A DNA stretch of 64,000 nt from Micrasema longulum (GCA_022494885.1 JAGVSM010002727.1:62001-126000), one strand, 5' to 3'; numbered from the stretch's first letter, positions 10,771-21,029 are shown. Numbers and translations are program-made. The notes: generated by a model from the letters alone, not told the origin.

Positions 10771-10985
10771 GGCCTCCGTGGTGTAGTGGTCAAGACGCTT
10801 GATTCACGCACGGAAGGTTCCGGGTTCGATTCCCGGTGAGAACACAAAAATTAAAATGTGATTTTTCTCAAGCCTGGGTACTCTGTGATGTAATTCACCA
10901 CTGTAATTAGGCCTCCTGGCCTGTTGTGGTGCAAAAAAAAAAAAAACAAAAAAATAAAAAAAAAAATAATAAATAAAAAAGAGAT
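10771..10985 (+). mobile_element. SINE-1, full tRNA-derived SINE
   Basis: The tRNA-like head starts GGCCTCCGTGG. The A box TGGTGTAGTGG (10779-10789) and B box GGTTCGATTCC (10823-10833) both match the pol III consensus. The body (GAGAACACAAAAATT, CTCAAGCCTGGG, GTAATTCACCACTGTAATTA, TGGCCTGTTGTGGTGC) ends in a long A-rich tail with T interruptions. The same body ends the fragment at 1-92. The insertion sits between minus-strand LINE codons and their UTR. Clean target duplications were not identified. Confidence 0.85.
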
Positions 10986-11314
10986 CTACAAAAAGCCGGA
11001 AGATCTATCCCGAAAAATTCCAAGTCGTTTGATGAATTGACTAATCTACACATTCTGGACATTGAGGCATAAAAACCAAAGTTGCTCTTAGAAGATTTTA
11101 TAAATAGCAGATTTTGACTTCTGGTGACACGGTTGGGAACATGAAAAGAAATTGATTGCAACAGAGATGGGACATCACTTAAAGCATTAAGTATTTTGAA
11201 AATGCATATAAGGTCCATCTCAGTTCTACGTCTCTCCAATGAAGACAAATTAAGAGATTGATCTATTTCAAAATAAGAATAATTACCCCTTTGTAATCCG
11301 AGCAACCATGCCAC
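10985..11314 (-). pseudogene. LINE ORF2 C-terminal remnant (reverse transcriptase element)
   Basis: An open frame of about 110 codons has the C-terminal signature of CR1/jockey-superfamily ORF2 proteins. A double-arginine ERRRTEMDL segment is followed by FKILNALSDVPSLL, a VPNR-TRS block, an F-linker and RMCRLVNSSND before the tail. This part lies downstream of the RT domain. The RT and endonuclease are missing, so the copy is 5'-truncated. The frame then runs into the SINE-1 poly(A) on the opposite strand, which supplies a phenylalanine-rich artificial tail. Confidence 0.75.
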
Positions 11315-11319
11315 TTTTC

Positions 11320-11810
11320 TTAAAAACGGTGTTGGACAGAGTCAAAGACAAGTCAGTTTATAAGTCAAATATGAGGGTACTACTTGCGAACCCGGCAAAA
11401 TCTATCTTTCTTTATTTTGAGCAAATCACAAAAAAAACTGATACAATACTTAACTTCAACTTATTTTTTTAATTATAATCAATAAATATTTTATACGTAA
11501 GCAGTGATGACATAAGTATGATTATGTAAAAAAAAAGTAGTGAAATAATAAATGAAATTTTATACATTAGCAACTTCGCAATTTTGAAGTAGAGATTGCC
11601 ATGTTTGCAACAAAGCCGATAATTTAAAAGTCAAGTCTTACAAATTAAGCCGTATTTTTAACTGACAATGTTAAAATTATTGTCAGAAATTGTATTCTAA
11701 ATAAGTTTCAATTAATATCTCACTTTTTTTTAATTTTTAATTTTGCCGGGTTTGCAAGTTGTACCCTCATGTTAAGATTTTCCATAAAGCTTCATTATGA
11801 ATCAATAATT
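11320..11810. other. No recognised feature
   Basis: AT-rich spacer with no coherent frame. Confidence 0.5.
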
Positions 11811-11814
11811 AAGT

Positions 11815-12258
11815 TAGACTTCCATATTGCCTTCTCGAAATTGTTTTCCCTCTCTGTTGAAATGAATTTAAATATTTAAAAAAATCCCTAGGGAAGAAAT
11901 CCAGCCAGTCTGCAAGCATTTGGACATAATCAAACATTATTGAACCTGGTAAAAGAAGAAGTATAAAAATTGGAAAATTGTTTTCAGGCGTTGCCTAGTA
12001 GGTGATTTGGTTCAGCTGGATGAATCTCACCCACGTGATAAAGGTTTCAGCTCTTTTACTTCACAAAAGTCAACAGACGGAAGAGTTGAGGAAATGTGGA
12101 TGCTCAAACATGGCCAGAATGGTGAATGTTACACAGTGTATAAAGTGGGCACTTAAACCAGCCAATGACAGGTCATAAGTCCTGTAAATGCCTAGACTTC
12201 CATATTGCCTTCTCAAAAATGTTTTCCCTCTCTGTTGAAATGAATTTTAATATTTAAA
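11815..12258 (-). repeat. R1, partial head-to-tail tandem copy
   Basis: In reverse orientation, the segment from GACTTCCATATTGCC to CCTCTCTGTTGAAATG occurs at 11817 and again at 12195, a spacing of 378 bp. Between them is a whole unit containing CCCTAGGGAAG, CCAGCCAGTCTGC, TTTTCAGGCGTTGCCTAGT and AAACCAGCCAATGACAGG. Confidence 0.85.
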
Positions 12259-12259
12259 T

Positions 12260-13195
12260 CACACTTATTTAATTTCACTTTCTTTCTCGTGCCGTTAATA
12301 CAAAGCTTATTTTAATAACAATGAATTTTCTATTGTGACATCAGTAATCCTGTTCACGTGTTACTAATCAGGAATTATTGTTCATTCGATAATTGCGCCG
12401 TGCCGGTGATACAACTGAAAAATAGGTATAAAGCGTAACGCAAAGGCAAACTATTATCTTAAATAGTTATTTATTACTCTTTAACAAGTTGCCTTTGTTC
12501 AATGGACTAAGTAGGCTTTATCTTGTTAGACCTTCTTAGCGAAACGATGCTTCATTTAACAGGACAACTTTAGAAGATTGAGCAGATGGCGGTAAATATA
12601 AGGATTTGCTATAAATATATTATGAGGGATACTCATAAGTCAGCTTATTGTTCAGATTTTAGGTTATTTTAAAACAAAAACAAAATAAAACAGAGAAAAT
12701 AAAATTTTTGAAAATTACAGAGTTGATGATTGGCTGATTCAATTGATAAGTTTTCACGAAACTCACATTTACTGTACTGCTTTAATTTGAAATTTAAAAA
12801 TTCGTTATTTTTACAACAGTACGATTGTGGAAACAAGAACGTGGTGATTAAACAAATATCTAATAATTAAGGATACATTTCCAAATTCACATTTACCCGT
12901 TTTTTGCTATGATGAACTCGACGATCAAAATTGCACTTATTTAATTTATATCTCGCCAATTAATAGACATAATAACACAATTTTTTTTTATATTTTAAGT
13001 AAACCTAACACATAAAAAAGAAATTATATCTCATATTCAGGTATATAAGATAATTTTAAATGAAACATTTTTAAATGAACCATCAGGACTTGGCAAAAAT
13101 GGCAAAATATCGAGTACTGTGAGAGAAATGTATCCATTCATATTTTTTTATGAAAGAGAAATACTTTTTTATTTACTTGAGTTTTTATCATTTAC
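12260..13195. other. No recognised feature
   Basis: AT-rich with broken frames. No repeat match within the window was noticed. Confidence 0.5.
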
Positions 13196-13199
13196 TCAA

Positions 13200-13350
13200 A
13201 TATTAAAATTTTCCGACCCTTTCCTGAAAGTCGTAAATAACTTTCGCTAGAAATGTGGAAATTGAGTTATGGTAGAGTGGGATTTGAACCTCAGACCTTT
13301 AACTCGCGAGTTTATAATGCTACCACGGGACCGCAACCCGGTTTATTATA
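13200..13350 (-). mobile_element. SINE-2, tRNA-derived copy
   Basis: On the minus strand: GGGTTGCGGTCCCGTGGTAG head, B-box-like GAGGTTCAAATCCCA (one change from GGTTCGANTCC), then AACTCAATTTCCACATTTCT and AGTTATTTACGACTTTC. This is the same order as the other SINE-2 copies. Confidence 0.75.
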
Positions 13351-13729
13351 TATCATTATGTAAAACTTTTATTTGAGAGAAAGAAATGTTATCTGATTCT
13401 TCATGTTATCTTAGTTTAATATTAAACGGTATTAATTTACTTAATAACTAGATGATTAATTAATTTTAAAAATTACGTTTGCCTAGTAAAAGAACCTTTT
13501 TTTTCCAGTCAGTAAAATATTTGTTGTGGAAAAATACAACAATACAAAAAATTATCTCATATTTGTTTTATGATAATAAATTGTTCGCAGTCTGGTAACA
13601 TTTACGCGTGCGCGCATTCGGGATTTCAGATTTTTGGAAACAGTGCAATGTATGCAAACATGATTCTAGTCTTGTATATTATAGTTCCATGTTTATTTAT
13701 TTTCGAGCTTTCGTAATAACGAAAACGTT

Positions 13730-13890
13730 TTAGAAAGGGAAATAGGAAAGTGGAGGAATTTATAGTGCTTGTGGTCTGTTATTGACTGATTTAAGTGGGC
13801 ACTTTACACGCTGTGTAACATTTATAATTCAGTCCACTTTTAAGCATCTATTTTTCTTCAATTCTTCCATCAGTTGCTTTTTCTGAAGTA
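13730..13890 (+). repeat. R1 fragment, diverged
   Basis: GGAATTTATAGTGCTTGTGG, GATTTAAGTGGGCACTTTAC, CGCTGTGTAACATT and CAATTCTTCCATCAGTTG align with the R1 body. Both ends are missing. Confidence 0.65.
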
Positions 13891-14690
13891 AACACTTCAG
13901 GGTCTGAGGGGGGTATCTTGGGTCCTAATGTATCTTAGAAGCACATTTTTCAAAGAACATTTTTGTTAATTACCATATTGACTTAATTTTTTGCATATTT
14001 CTACCTTCTTAATGTTAAAAGTGTATAAAAATTATTAGAAAACTTTTCTGACAATTTTTTTGATAATAATTTACATTTGTCTTTGCTTTCACCGCTGCAA
14101 ACAGCAAACATGAAAAAGTCATAGCTTTACTGTTTAATAATATTTGATTATAAACAATTGCCACTTTGCACGTGTACTTTTTGCTATTTGGGCCCAAATT
14201 TTCAGCCACAACTACAAAAAAAGGGATTTCGTGGTTTGTACTCCCCTTTTTGACTCCCCGTTGTACCTCTCCGCGAAACATTAGATCATTAAATCAATGC
14301 TCTTCAAGGTTTCTCTGTGAGAGTACAGTATCCTATTTCAATAGTATTTTATAAAAAAAAGATATGAATTCAGCAGAAAACAAAAAATATTGTAAACACT
14401 TTCGGGACAATCAAATTGATATTTTTGAATAATTTTTTAAGTACCTAATATTTATAGCATTTAAGCTGGGGTATTCCCAGTACTCCTCTCAGGAGCTCGC
14501 GCATTTGGAAATGTTAAGAAGCTGATACCTTCATTGATGCGTCTGACATTTATTTGATTACTATTAAGTGCAAATATTATTTGGACAAACTCAAAATGTT
14601 GTAAATTAAGTACTTTTTCCGACAAGTTCAAGGTGTTTCTCTTTAATTTAAATAAATAACCAAATATTTTTATTCATGCAAACTTGAATT
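13890..14690. other. No confident feature
   Basis: AT-rich. Overlapping short frames on both strands at 14015-14354 resemble no known protein. Nothing else is seen. Confidence 0.4.
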
Positions 14691-14719
14691 TTTAAAATGA
14701 AAATTTATGATCTTAATAA

Positions 14720-14765
14720 AAATTCAAAGATGCCTACAAAGGCGAAAGAGCCAGTTTGTCAATAA
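14720..14765 (+). repeat. TGCC-TAC-AGGC-GAAA hairpin motif (Penelope-like terminus?)
   Basis: GATGCCTACAAAGGCGAAAG forms a GCC/GGC hairpin followed by GAAA, then CAGTTTGTCAATAAA. Related motifs occur at 26975-27010, 32615-32650 and 48455-48488. A stem followed by GAAA and a GTC is how hammerhead stem II regions look in Penelope-like elements (family knowledge), but the upstream core CTGANGA is not intact here. Confidence 0.35.
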
Positions 14766-14769
14766 AATA

Positions 14770-15695
14770 AATTATCCAAGCAAAAGCAAAAAGATAGATT
14801 GATATCTTATTTCAAAATTATTAACTAGAGAGTTTTTATATCTGCAAGAACATCAGAAAAATTATAGCTGCCAAATTTGGACTGCTTAAAAATCTCTGTT
14901 GTAATAATATTATACCTACATAAAAAAATTGATGAACTGTCTAAACTGTCAGTTTAAGAAAATAAACTTGTCAACAAACGTTTGGACGTACTCAAAATAT
15001 TTTGGATTTTTAAGTTTCTTTTTTGAAAGGCAAAATGACGGAAAGGAAATGATAAAATAAAATAAAATCAAACGAATACTGCCGGTTCCCCGTTGGCCTC
15101 GTTCAATGTATCCTGAGGGAATGCAATTCTATCCTGATTTATCGCTGGAATATAACGTGTGAACATTTTGAATTTTTAGTCACGTCTCTCACATTCGTTC
15201 GTCAGTCACACTCCGCGATCTTTCAAATAAAAAACTTACTCAAGCTTAAAATAATATATTTTGCTAAGTGTTAGAAATTCTAAAAATAATATTTGTACAA
15301 AACATAACTGATTCTTTATTTTGTCCTGATAGCGGAGATAAATAAAAGAGATTTGCGAAATCTGAAAATAAACAAGATTAAATTAAAACACAGATATTAA
15401 CTTTGAATTAAATTTTTTTTAAGTAATAATTCAATGTTCTTAGATAATGAAGAAGACATTTATTTTTTTTCTAGCATGTGGTAAAAATTGTACCACGAAA
15501 TTTCTTGAAAACGTACGAAAAACTGACTAAAAGTTATTTTCATAAAAATTTACGAAGTCACAATTTTATAAGAATCAACCAATGATAGAGTAATGTGATA
15601 AATTTTCGGTTTTCCAAGCCATCTCACCAATCAGCAGAACTACCTGACTGGAACAAGTGACGTTGTCTGTGAAGACGCAGACGGGGTAATTTCTA
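14770..15695. other. No recognised feature
   Basis: AT-rich, with a slightly GC-richer patch at 15085-15235. No coherent gene or repeat is seen. Confidence 0.5.
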
Positions 15696-15699
15696 AATT

Positions 15700-15965
15700 A
15701 CGAAACTTTAAAAATCATAGCGCTGATTTTACGATTTTTACATATGTACCGATTTCGAGACAAAGTCGTCTCTTCGTTATTATATTAATAACACTAACAT
15801 GCACATATGCACTATACAACTGTACCACAGTAGCTGCACAAAAATATAAAACTAACGTGCTAATTTGACATGTGCTATTAGTAGCTAGTACTAACGTGCT
15901 CTGATTTCTTTTTTTTTTATATTTGATCTTTTGTGAAGGAACGGGTACGTTTTCAACTGGTGGAC
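15700..15965 (-). repeat. Family F repeat, copy 2
   Basis: Shares CCGATTTCGAGAC, AACATGCACATATGCACTAT, GTACCACAGTAGCTGCACAA and AAATATAAAACTAACGTG with the copies at 3.1 and 19.0 kb. The hammerhead-like region (15741-15785, minus) keeps a 5-bp stem II (GAGAC with GTCTC), GAAA and GGTA. Its core has decayed to ATAACGA, so it is not expected to be catalytic. Confidence 0.6.
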
Positions 15966-15969
15966 CCAT

Positions 15970-16360
15970 AAAAGTAGATTATTAGTTATATTCAATAAAT
16001 TATTAAATAAGATAAAATTTGTGTTTTAAAAATATTTTATATGTATTTGATACTATGATTTAATTATGTTTAATCGAGTATGTTTAAAACTTATATACAT
16101 TGCCTCCCTCTGCACGTGACAACGTTAAATCAAAAAAACAAATACATAAAATATTTTAGAACTAAGTTAATACACAAATTATTATTAATGTTTTTTGGAA
16201 AATACCTTAAGTTGCGTAGGAACCTTGAAATATTGAAAATTACTTGCAAATTTTTGAATTTGGTTTTATTTTTTTACCACTGATGTTATTTTACATTCTT
16301 AAAAAAATAAATCAATTAATCTGGTAGTTCAAAGTTAAAATAAAAACAGCACTCCGCCAA
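15970..16360. other. No recognised feature
   Basis: AT-rich. A 67-codon plus-strand frame at 16080-16283 has AT-driven composition and no recognisable motif. Confidence 0.5.
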
Positions 16361-16363
16361 AAA

Positions 16364-16702
16364 ATGTCGACACTCCTTAAAAGCGGACCCACCGAAGTAT
16401 CTTTCCATGTGAAAATACCAATAATGTCTACAGATCTTTGTAAAGCAATACAAAGTTCTTTTAAATTAATGGAAGTTTCGCGTTGGCTTACTTTACTTCC
16501 TTACAAAGTTGTCCCTTCGCTTGGCACGAGAACATTTTATTTGAGAACTATATCCACTCGTTTGGAAATTATTGAAAAACTTGCACTCAATGAAAAGTTC
16601 AAACCGGAGCGACCATCGTATGGGTCGTGTGGTAGAAAGTCAAAACTTTTTTTACTTTATGCAGCGAGGAAAACCACTGGGAGGCGTTATTATTTTAGTT
16701 GA
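16364..16702 (+). CDS. Unrecognised 112-codon ORF
   Basis: This ORF starts at an ATG and runs 112 codons. Its local GC content is somewhat higher than the flanks, and its amino-acid mix is ordinary (not the K/N/I/F-dominated pattern of chance frames here). I recognise no domain. It has no signal peptide or evident membrane segment and contains an ELALNEKFKPERP-like charged stretch near residues 70-85. It may be a remnant of a host exon or of a transposon protein. No splice or promoter evidence ties it to a gene. Confidence 0.2.
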   Translation: MSTLLKSGPTEVSFHVKIPIMSTDLCKAIQSSFKLMEVSRWLTLLPYKVVPSLGTRTFYLRTISTRLEIIEKLALNEKFKPERPSYGSCGRKSKLFLLYAARKTTGRRYYFS

Positions 16703-17081
16703 AATATTATTAAAGCTTTTTCTTCTTCTTCAAAATAAAAATACGAAAAAAGATTAAGACTTTACTATGAAGAGAGGAGAGGGGATGGGAAGGAAAGAAG
16801 AAGGATAATTGAACAACTTAAATACTTGTATAGCAACATTTCAATCTTGACTTAAATGATAATAAAGAACATTAGTGGGTAGATTATTTTACAATAAAGC
16901 AGTTTCTACTGTAAAAGAGGAGGCAAAAAAGTTAGAACGATGAAAGGGTATTCAAAGGGTTCTCTCGTCATAAGAACGAAGAAATAGTACGTGTTGTGAT
17001 AGAAGTTGGAAAAGCTCTCTCAAATAAACAGGCGAAGTGAAATTATTTAAAATATTTTGAAGAAGTGAATGTGCATGTTTC

Positions 17082-17640
17082 TCAATGCCTGATACTGAGC
17101 CAGTGTAGTTGGGTGTGATATTCGGTTATGTGGTCGAATTTGCGAAGCTCAAAGATATATCGTATACAAACATTCTGCAATCGTTCTAACTTATCAAGTA
17201 ATTTAGAGTTAGCATCTGGATAACATACATCCGCATAGTGAAGAAGTGGAAGAAGTAAACTTAAGACTAATGTTTGCTTAACATCAATTGTCAAGAAATT
17301 CTGTAATCTTTTAAGTGAGTGCAAACTGCAATAAAGTTTACGACTAACTTCGTTAACCTGATCGTGCCACCCTAAATGCTTATGACTGATAATACCTAAG
17401 TTTTTTACTGAAGTCATGAATGGAATATCTGTACCATCTATTTTTAAAAGAGGAAGTGTGAAATATTCACTTCTGAATATATTTTTTGCTACCAACAAGT
17501 ACAATTTGAGTTTTTGTTGGATTAATAAGAAGTCCATATTTTTTTGTCCATGAAGAGATATGCTCGAGTGCAAGTGACATTACTTTATGCGTTTCAACAA
17601 TGTCAACGGGTTCAAAATTATATTAATTAGGGCAACCCAC
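17082..17640 (-). pseudogene. LINE reverse transcriptase, thumb/C-terminal remnant
   Basis: The minus-strand translation matches the region just after the RT catalytic core in CR1/jockey-superfamily ORF2 proteins. A WTKKYGLLINPTKTQ-type segment (17510-17570, in a shifted frame) is followed by IDGTDIPF, VKNLGII, LGWHDQVNEVSRK, LHSLKRLQNFL, LLPLLHYADVCYPD and KLERLQNVCIRYIF. A frameshift near 17510 separates the first part from the 163-codon ATG-initiated frame. The YxDD motif, the endonuclease and the end of the ORF are absent. Confidence 0.85.
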
Positions 17641-17641
17641 C

Positions 17642-17673
17642 GTCACAAACAAGTCGTATGACCTGTTTGTGAC
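17642..17673. repeat. Perfect 10-bp inverted repeat
   Basis: GTCACAAACA (17642-17651) and TGTTTGTGAC (17664-17673), separated by 12 bases, exactly at the junction of two unrelated LINE remnants. Confidence 0.8.
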
Positions 17674-17689
17674 AGTGAGCTGTCCAAGG

Positions 17690-18060
17690 ATAATGACATC
17701 CAGCTGTTCTTCCATTTTTTTAGCGGCCTTCCTGGTAATTTTCTGCTGTAGGGGTTTTCAGACTTTATGATTTTTGCAAGCCTCGTTTCTTCTATGCAGT
17801 TTACATTGTCCCTTCAAAAACGTCTATTTTTTCTTCCTCACGTCTCTACGTCTTTAACAGCGCAAACAGACCGTATCATCTTATTTCTGGTCCGATCTTT
17901 AAGAATTCTGCCTGCGATGGAGCGTAGGGTTCTCATTTCCGGTACTCTGAGAAGGTTTTTTGTCTTTACCGTATCGGCTCTCACTTTCATCCCGTAGTTC
18001 GTGATTGGTAGGACCAACATCTTATGTATTCTGACCTCACTTTCGATTAGCATGGGTTAG
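17690..18060 (-). pseudogene. Second LINE, endonuclease-RT-type C-terminus remnant
   Basis: On the minus strand, HKMLVLPITNYGMKVRAD ... PEMRTLRSIAGRILKDRTRN followed by an ENYQEGR-type tail matches the post-RT region of the insect endonuclease-reverse transcriptase family (pattern: LTYGCE.W..., EMR.LRRI.G...DR.RN, then GRP). It is a different family from the 17082-17640 remnant, to which it is joined through a short inverted repeat at 17642-17673. Confidence 0.7.
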
Positions 18061-18064
18061 TTTT

Positions 18065-18655
18065 TCCATATAGTGTCCCTCAAGCAGCTAGCTATAGCTG
18101 TGGCTTTATTAGTCTAAGCTCATACTTCACTGTTGTTGGAGATCTCTACTGGCTGTTAAAACTTGATTCAGTTGTTTACAAATCGACCCCAAAGATGTTA
18201 GGTCATCTTATTTTCTGAATATTATTTACCAATCTCAAGCGTTTTTTTGTTTCAGTTCATTTATATTTAAGGATAATATTTGGTTAACGGTCGGGATTTG
18301 TAATTACCAACACACATATACATGTGATATAATTCCCACAGCAGCCTCCGTTTTAGCGTAGGATAAATAAGCGTTTTAAGGGTGTGACGTTAGACTTGGC
18401 TTGGACACGTGCTGCTGATGCCTCGCGATAGCTTTAACCCAGGGCTGCAATTATAAACGCTATCTTTAAAGGTATATATTGAGACGGTATAAAGTAAAGA
18501 CGAAATTTGTATACGATAGAGAGTGGGTATATTTGAATGAAAACTCAAAGTATCTTCATTGGTATCCTGTAATGAGGATGTTCAGTGTCTTTTTTAAAAA
18601 ATTTTGTGTTAATAGACTATTAAACCAATTCATTCATGTTTTATTTATATACATC
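18065..18655. other. No confident feature
   Basis: Probably decayed retrotransposon sequence to about 18200, then AT-rich DNA. No diagnostic motif is seen. Confidence 0.4.
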
Positions 18656-18659
18656 GTAA

Positions 18660-18870
18660 AATCAGATCTATTTTTTTCAAAAAATATTTGCTTTCTTATG
18701 ATTTACCCAAATATTTAATTTTGAGGGCCATTTTCAACGAGTTGTAAATAACTCACTATTAGAAAATGGAATCGAGTTGGGGTAGAGTGGGATTCGAACT
18801 ACGGACCTTCGGTCCGTGAGTCCAAGACACTAGTCACAGGGCCACAACCCAACTTGTATCATTTTCTAAA
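18660..18870 (-). mobile_element. SINE-2, long tRNA-derived copy
   Basis: On the minus strand: GTTGTGGCCCTGTGACTAG head, B-box-like GTAGTTCGAATCCCA, CAACTCGATTCCATTTTCTA, GAGTTATTTACAACTCGTTG, AAAATGGCCCTC, and a 3' part with AAATATTTGGGTAAATCATA ending A-rich. The 3' part also occurs alone at 55512-55612, which defines the SINE body beyond the tRNA-like head. Confidence 0.8.
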
Positions 18871-18999
18871 GTTTTTTTATTTCTGAAATAACTTCGCGTG
18901 TGACGTCAGAGGTTCTTCTCTGTCAGTTCTTCCAATAAGCAAACCGGATATCCGTCACAGCTTTCATACCATTGATTGGTTCTTAAAAACCAGTCGTTT

Positions 19000-19190
19000 A
19001 AAGTAGTGCGTTTTCTGTCTACTGGTTTCGAAACGTACCCATCTCTTCGTCGGGACACCAATTAAACCAACATGCAAGACCCACTATTCACCTTCACCAC
19101 AATTGCTGCACAGAAATATAAAACCATCACAAAATACATTTTAATAGGCACATGAACTGATTAGGTTTTCAAAAAATTTAGTGTTGTGGT
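19000..19190 (-). repeat. Family F repeat, copy 3
   Basis: Contains ACTGGTTTCGAAACGTACCC, then CAACATGCAAGACCCACTAT, TTCACCACAATTGCTGCACA and AAATATAAAACCATCAC, colinear with copies 1 and 2. Confidence 0.7.
19015..19058 (-). ncRNA. Hammerhead-ribozyme-like motif in family F copy 3
   Basis: On the minus strand: stem I GTGTC (19058-19054), core CCGACGA (19053-19047; CTGACGA in copy 1), stem II GAGAT with GTTTC (all five pairs possible with G-U wobbles), GAAA (19029-19026), CCAG, triplet GTA, then GACAG (19019-19015) pairing back to GTGTC over 4 bp. The U-to-C change in the CUGA core is expected to impair catalysis. The architecture matches copy 1, including the extra A before stem II. Confidence 0.45.
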
Positions 19191-19319
19191 AAAATAATTT
19201 ATTTTTTTTGAGAAGAATTTGGGCCCTTTCTAGTATTTTCTTATCAACCAAATCGTATATGTATTTTTAAATTTAAGAACTCTTTTAATTTTTAAAAATA
19301 CGAAAAGCTGTAGGGATGT

Positions 19320-19437
19320 ATTTTAAAGTTTTGATTTCTAGGACAGTTATAGGCAGTATGTTTAGAATAAAATATTTTGTACCAATAAAAACATTAAGAC
19401 TTTTTTATCAATCATTAGCGGAATCAACTATTAGGTA
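19320..19437 (+). pseudogene. LINE-E reverse transcriptase remnant, part 1
   Basis: Codons for an RIKYFVPIKTLRLFYQSLAE segment and the following STIRYG match residues near 85-110 of the ORF2 C-terminal part at 40761-41486 (KLKFLVPLSTLRLVYLSLGE, SIIRYG). The frame is then interrupted by the R1 array at 19438-20382 and resumes at 20392. The 9-base direct repeat TATTAGGTA occurs at 19429-19437 and at 20383-20391. Confidence 0.75.
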
Positions 19438-20382
19438 TGGATTAACAAATTACAACAGGGATGGAGAATACCTTATATAAGAGAATATGGAAGTCTAGGC
19501 ATTTACAAGGCTTATGATCTGTTATTGGCTGGTTTAAGTTGCCACTTCACACACTGTATAACATTCACCATTTTGCCTATGTTTGAACATCCATATTTCT
19601 TCAGTTCTTCCATTTGTTGATTTAAGTGAAGTCAAAGAGCTGAAACCATTTTCGTTGTGAAGAGATTCATCAGACTGAATTATTTCACATACTAGGCAAC
19701 GCCTGAAAACAATTTTTCTATTTTCAAACTTCTTCTTGGACCAGTTGGTTTTATTACAATATTTGAGTTTTCCCAAATGTTCGTAGACAAAAGACTGGAT
19801 TTCACCCCCTCAGGAGTCATTAAGATTAACGAATTACAACAGGGATGGAGCATACCTTAAATAAAGGAATATTGAAATCTAGGCATTTACAAGGCTTATG
19901 ACCTGTCATTGGCTGGTTTAAGTGGCCACTTTACACACTGTGTAGCATTCACCATTTTGCCTATGTTTGAACATCCATATTTCTTCAGTTCTTCCATTTG
20001 TTGATTTAAGTGAAGTTAAAGAGCGGAAACCTATATTGTTGTGAAGAGATTCATCAGACTGAATTATTTCACATACTAGGCAACGCCTGAAAACAATTTT
20101 TCAATTATTACACTTCTTCTTGGACCAGTTGGTTTCATTACAATATTTGAGTTTGTCCAAATGTTCGTAGACAAAATACTGGATTTCACCCCCTCGGGAG
20201 TCATTAAGATTAACAAATTACAACAGGGATGGAGAATACCTTAAATAATGGAATATGGAAGTCTAGGCATTTACAGGGCTTATGACCTATCATTCGCTTG
20301 TTTAAGTGGCCACTTTACACACTGTGTAACATTCACCATTTTGCCTATGTTTGAACATTCATATTTCTTCAGTTTTTCCATT
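19438..20382 (+). repeat. R1 head-to-tail tandem array, 384-bp period
   Basis: The head ATTAACAAATTACAACAGGG (one change in the second copy) starts at 19441, 19825 and 20209, exactly 384 bp apart each time. The array is two full units plus a 5' portion of a third. Unit order: TTACAACAGGGATGGAG, TCTAGGCATTTACA, TGTCATTGGCTGG, CACTTTACACACTGTG, TGAACATCCATATTTCTTC, AGCTGAAACC, GGCAACGCCTGAAAAC, GAGTTTGTCCAAATG, then ACCCCCTCGGGAGT. It is inserted in LINE-E RT codons, with TATTAGGTA repeated at both edges. Confidence 0.92.
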
Positions 20383-20391
20383 TATTAGGTA

Positions 20392-21028
20392 AAGTATTAC
20401 ATGTTGGGGCCTTTCTTGTAAAACCAACATTAAAATAATTCAATCTTTACAAAAATCGGCTCTTAAAGTAATTAGCAGATCAGCTAGAATTGATAAGGAA
20501 GAGGTACCCGAACTCTTTAAAAAGCAAGGGTGCCTGTCCGTAAATGCTATTCTATGGCTCAAATTTGTTACTAGATATCGATTTGATAGCAACTACCAGA
20601 AAATGTATATACATACAAATAATACAAGGCTAGCACAACGTGAAGGCTTGTCATTACCGAGGTTTGTAAACAAGTATGGCCAAAGAACACTTCATTATAT
20701 AATTACTAAAATATTCAATAAAATTTCTAAACAGATCTTAAAAGAAAATGTTGAAGAAACTTTTAAGAAAAAAATAATTAAATGACTTATATGTAACAGG
20801 GCTTTATATTGATTATAATTTTATGTTAACAGCCATCTATTCAATTTTTTGTCTATAAATTTTGTGAAAAAATATGTAGGCTTTTAGTTCTTAATAATTT
20901 TTATATTACTTTTTGAATTTATTTAATTTCTCTAACGTTTTTCTTTGTGAAGGAAAAATAAGAAACCTGCAGACAGGCCTGTTCATGTTTAACTTCTTAA
21001 ATAAAAATGAATACAAAAAAAAATATAT
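20392..21028 (+). pseudogene. LINE-E reverse transcriptase remnant, part 2, and 3' UTR
   Basis: Continues the interrupted ORF: SITCWGLSCKTNIK, QSLQKSALKVI and PRFVNKYGQRTLHYI (compare PKFKNKYGQRTLDYI in the 40-45 kb element), ending near 20783. The 3' UTR follows and ends in an A-rich tail at 21012-21028 after a palindromic ACAGGCCTGT (about 20975). RT core and endonuclease are absent; this is a 5'-truncated, dead copy. Confidence 0.8.
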
Positions 21029-21029
21029 A

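Noticed and set aside
10771..10843. tRNA gene
   Set aside because: A and B boxes are perfect, but the sequence continues into a conserved non-tRNA body and an A-rich tail that recurs at 1-92, and the acceptor stem does not close. It is a SINE.
19438..20382. Hammerhead ribozyme with CTGATGA at the reverse strand of the R1 body
   Set aside because: CTGATGA does occur on the minus strand of the unit, but it is followed by no stem II/GAAA arrangement. The only hammerhead-like piece of R1 is the junction palindrome, reported separately as tentative.
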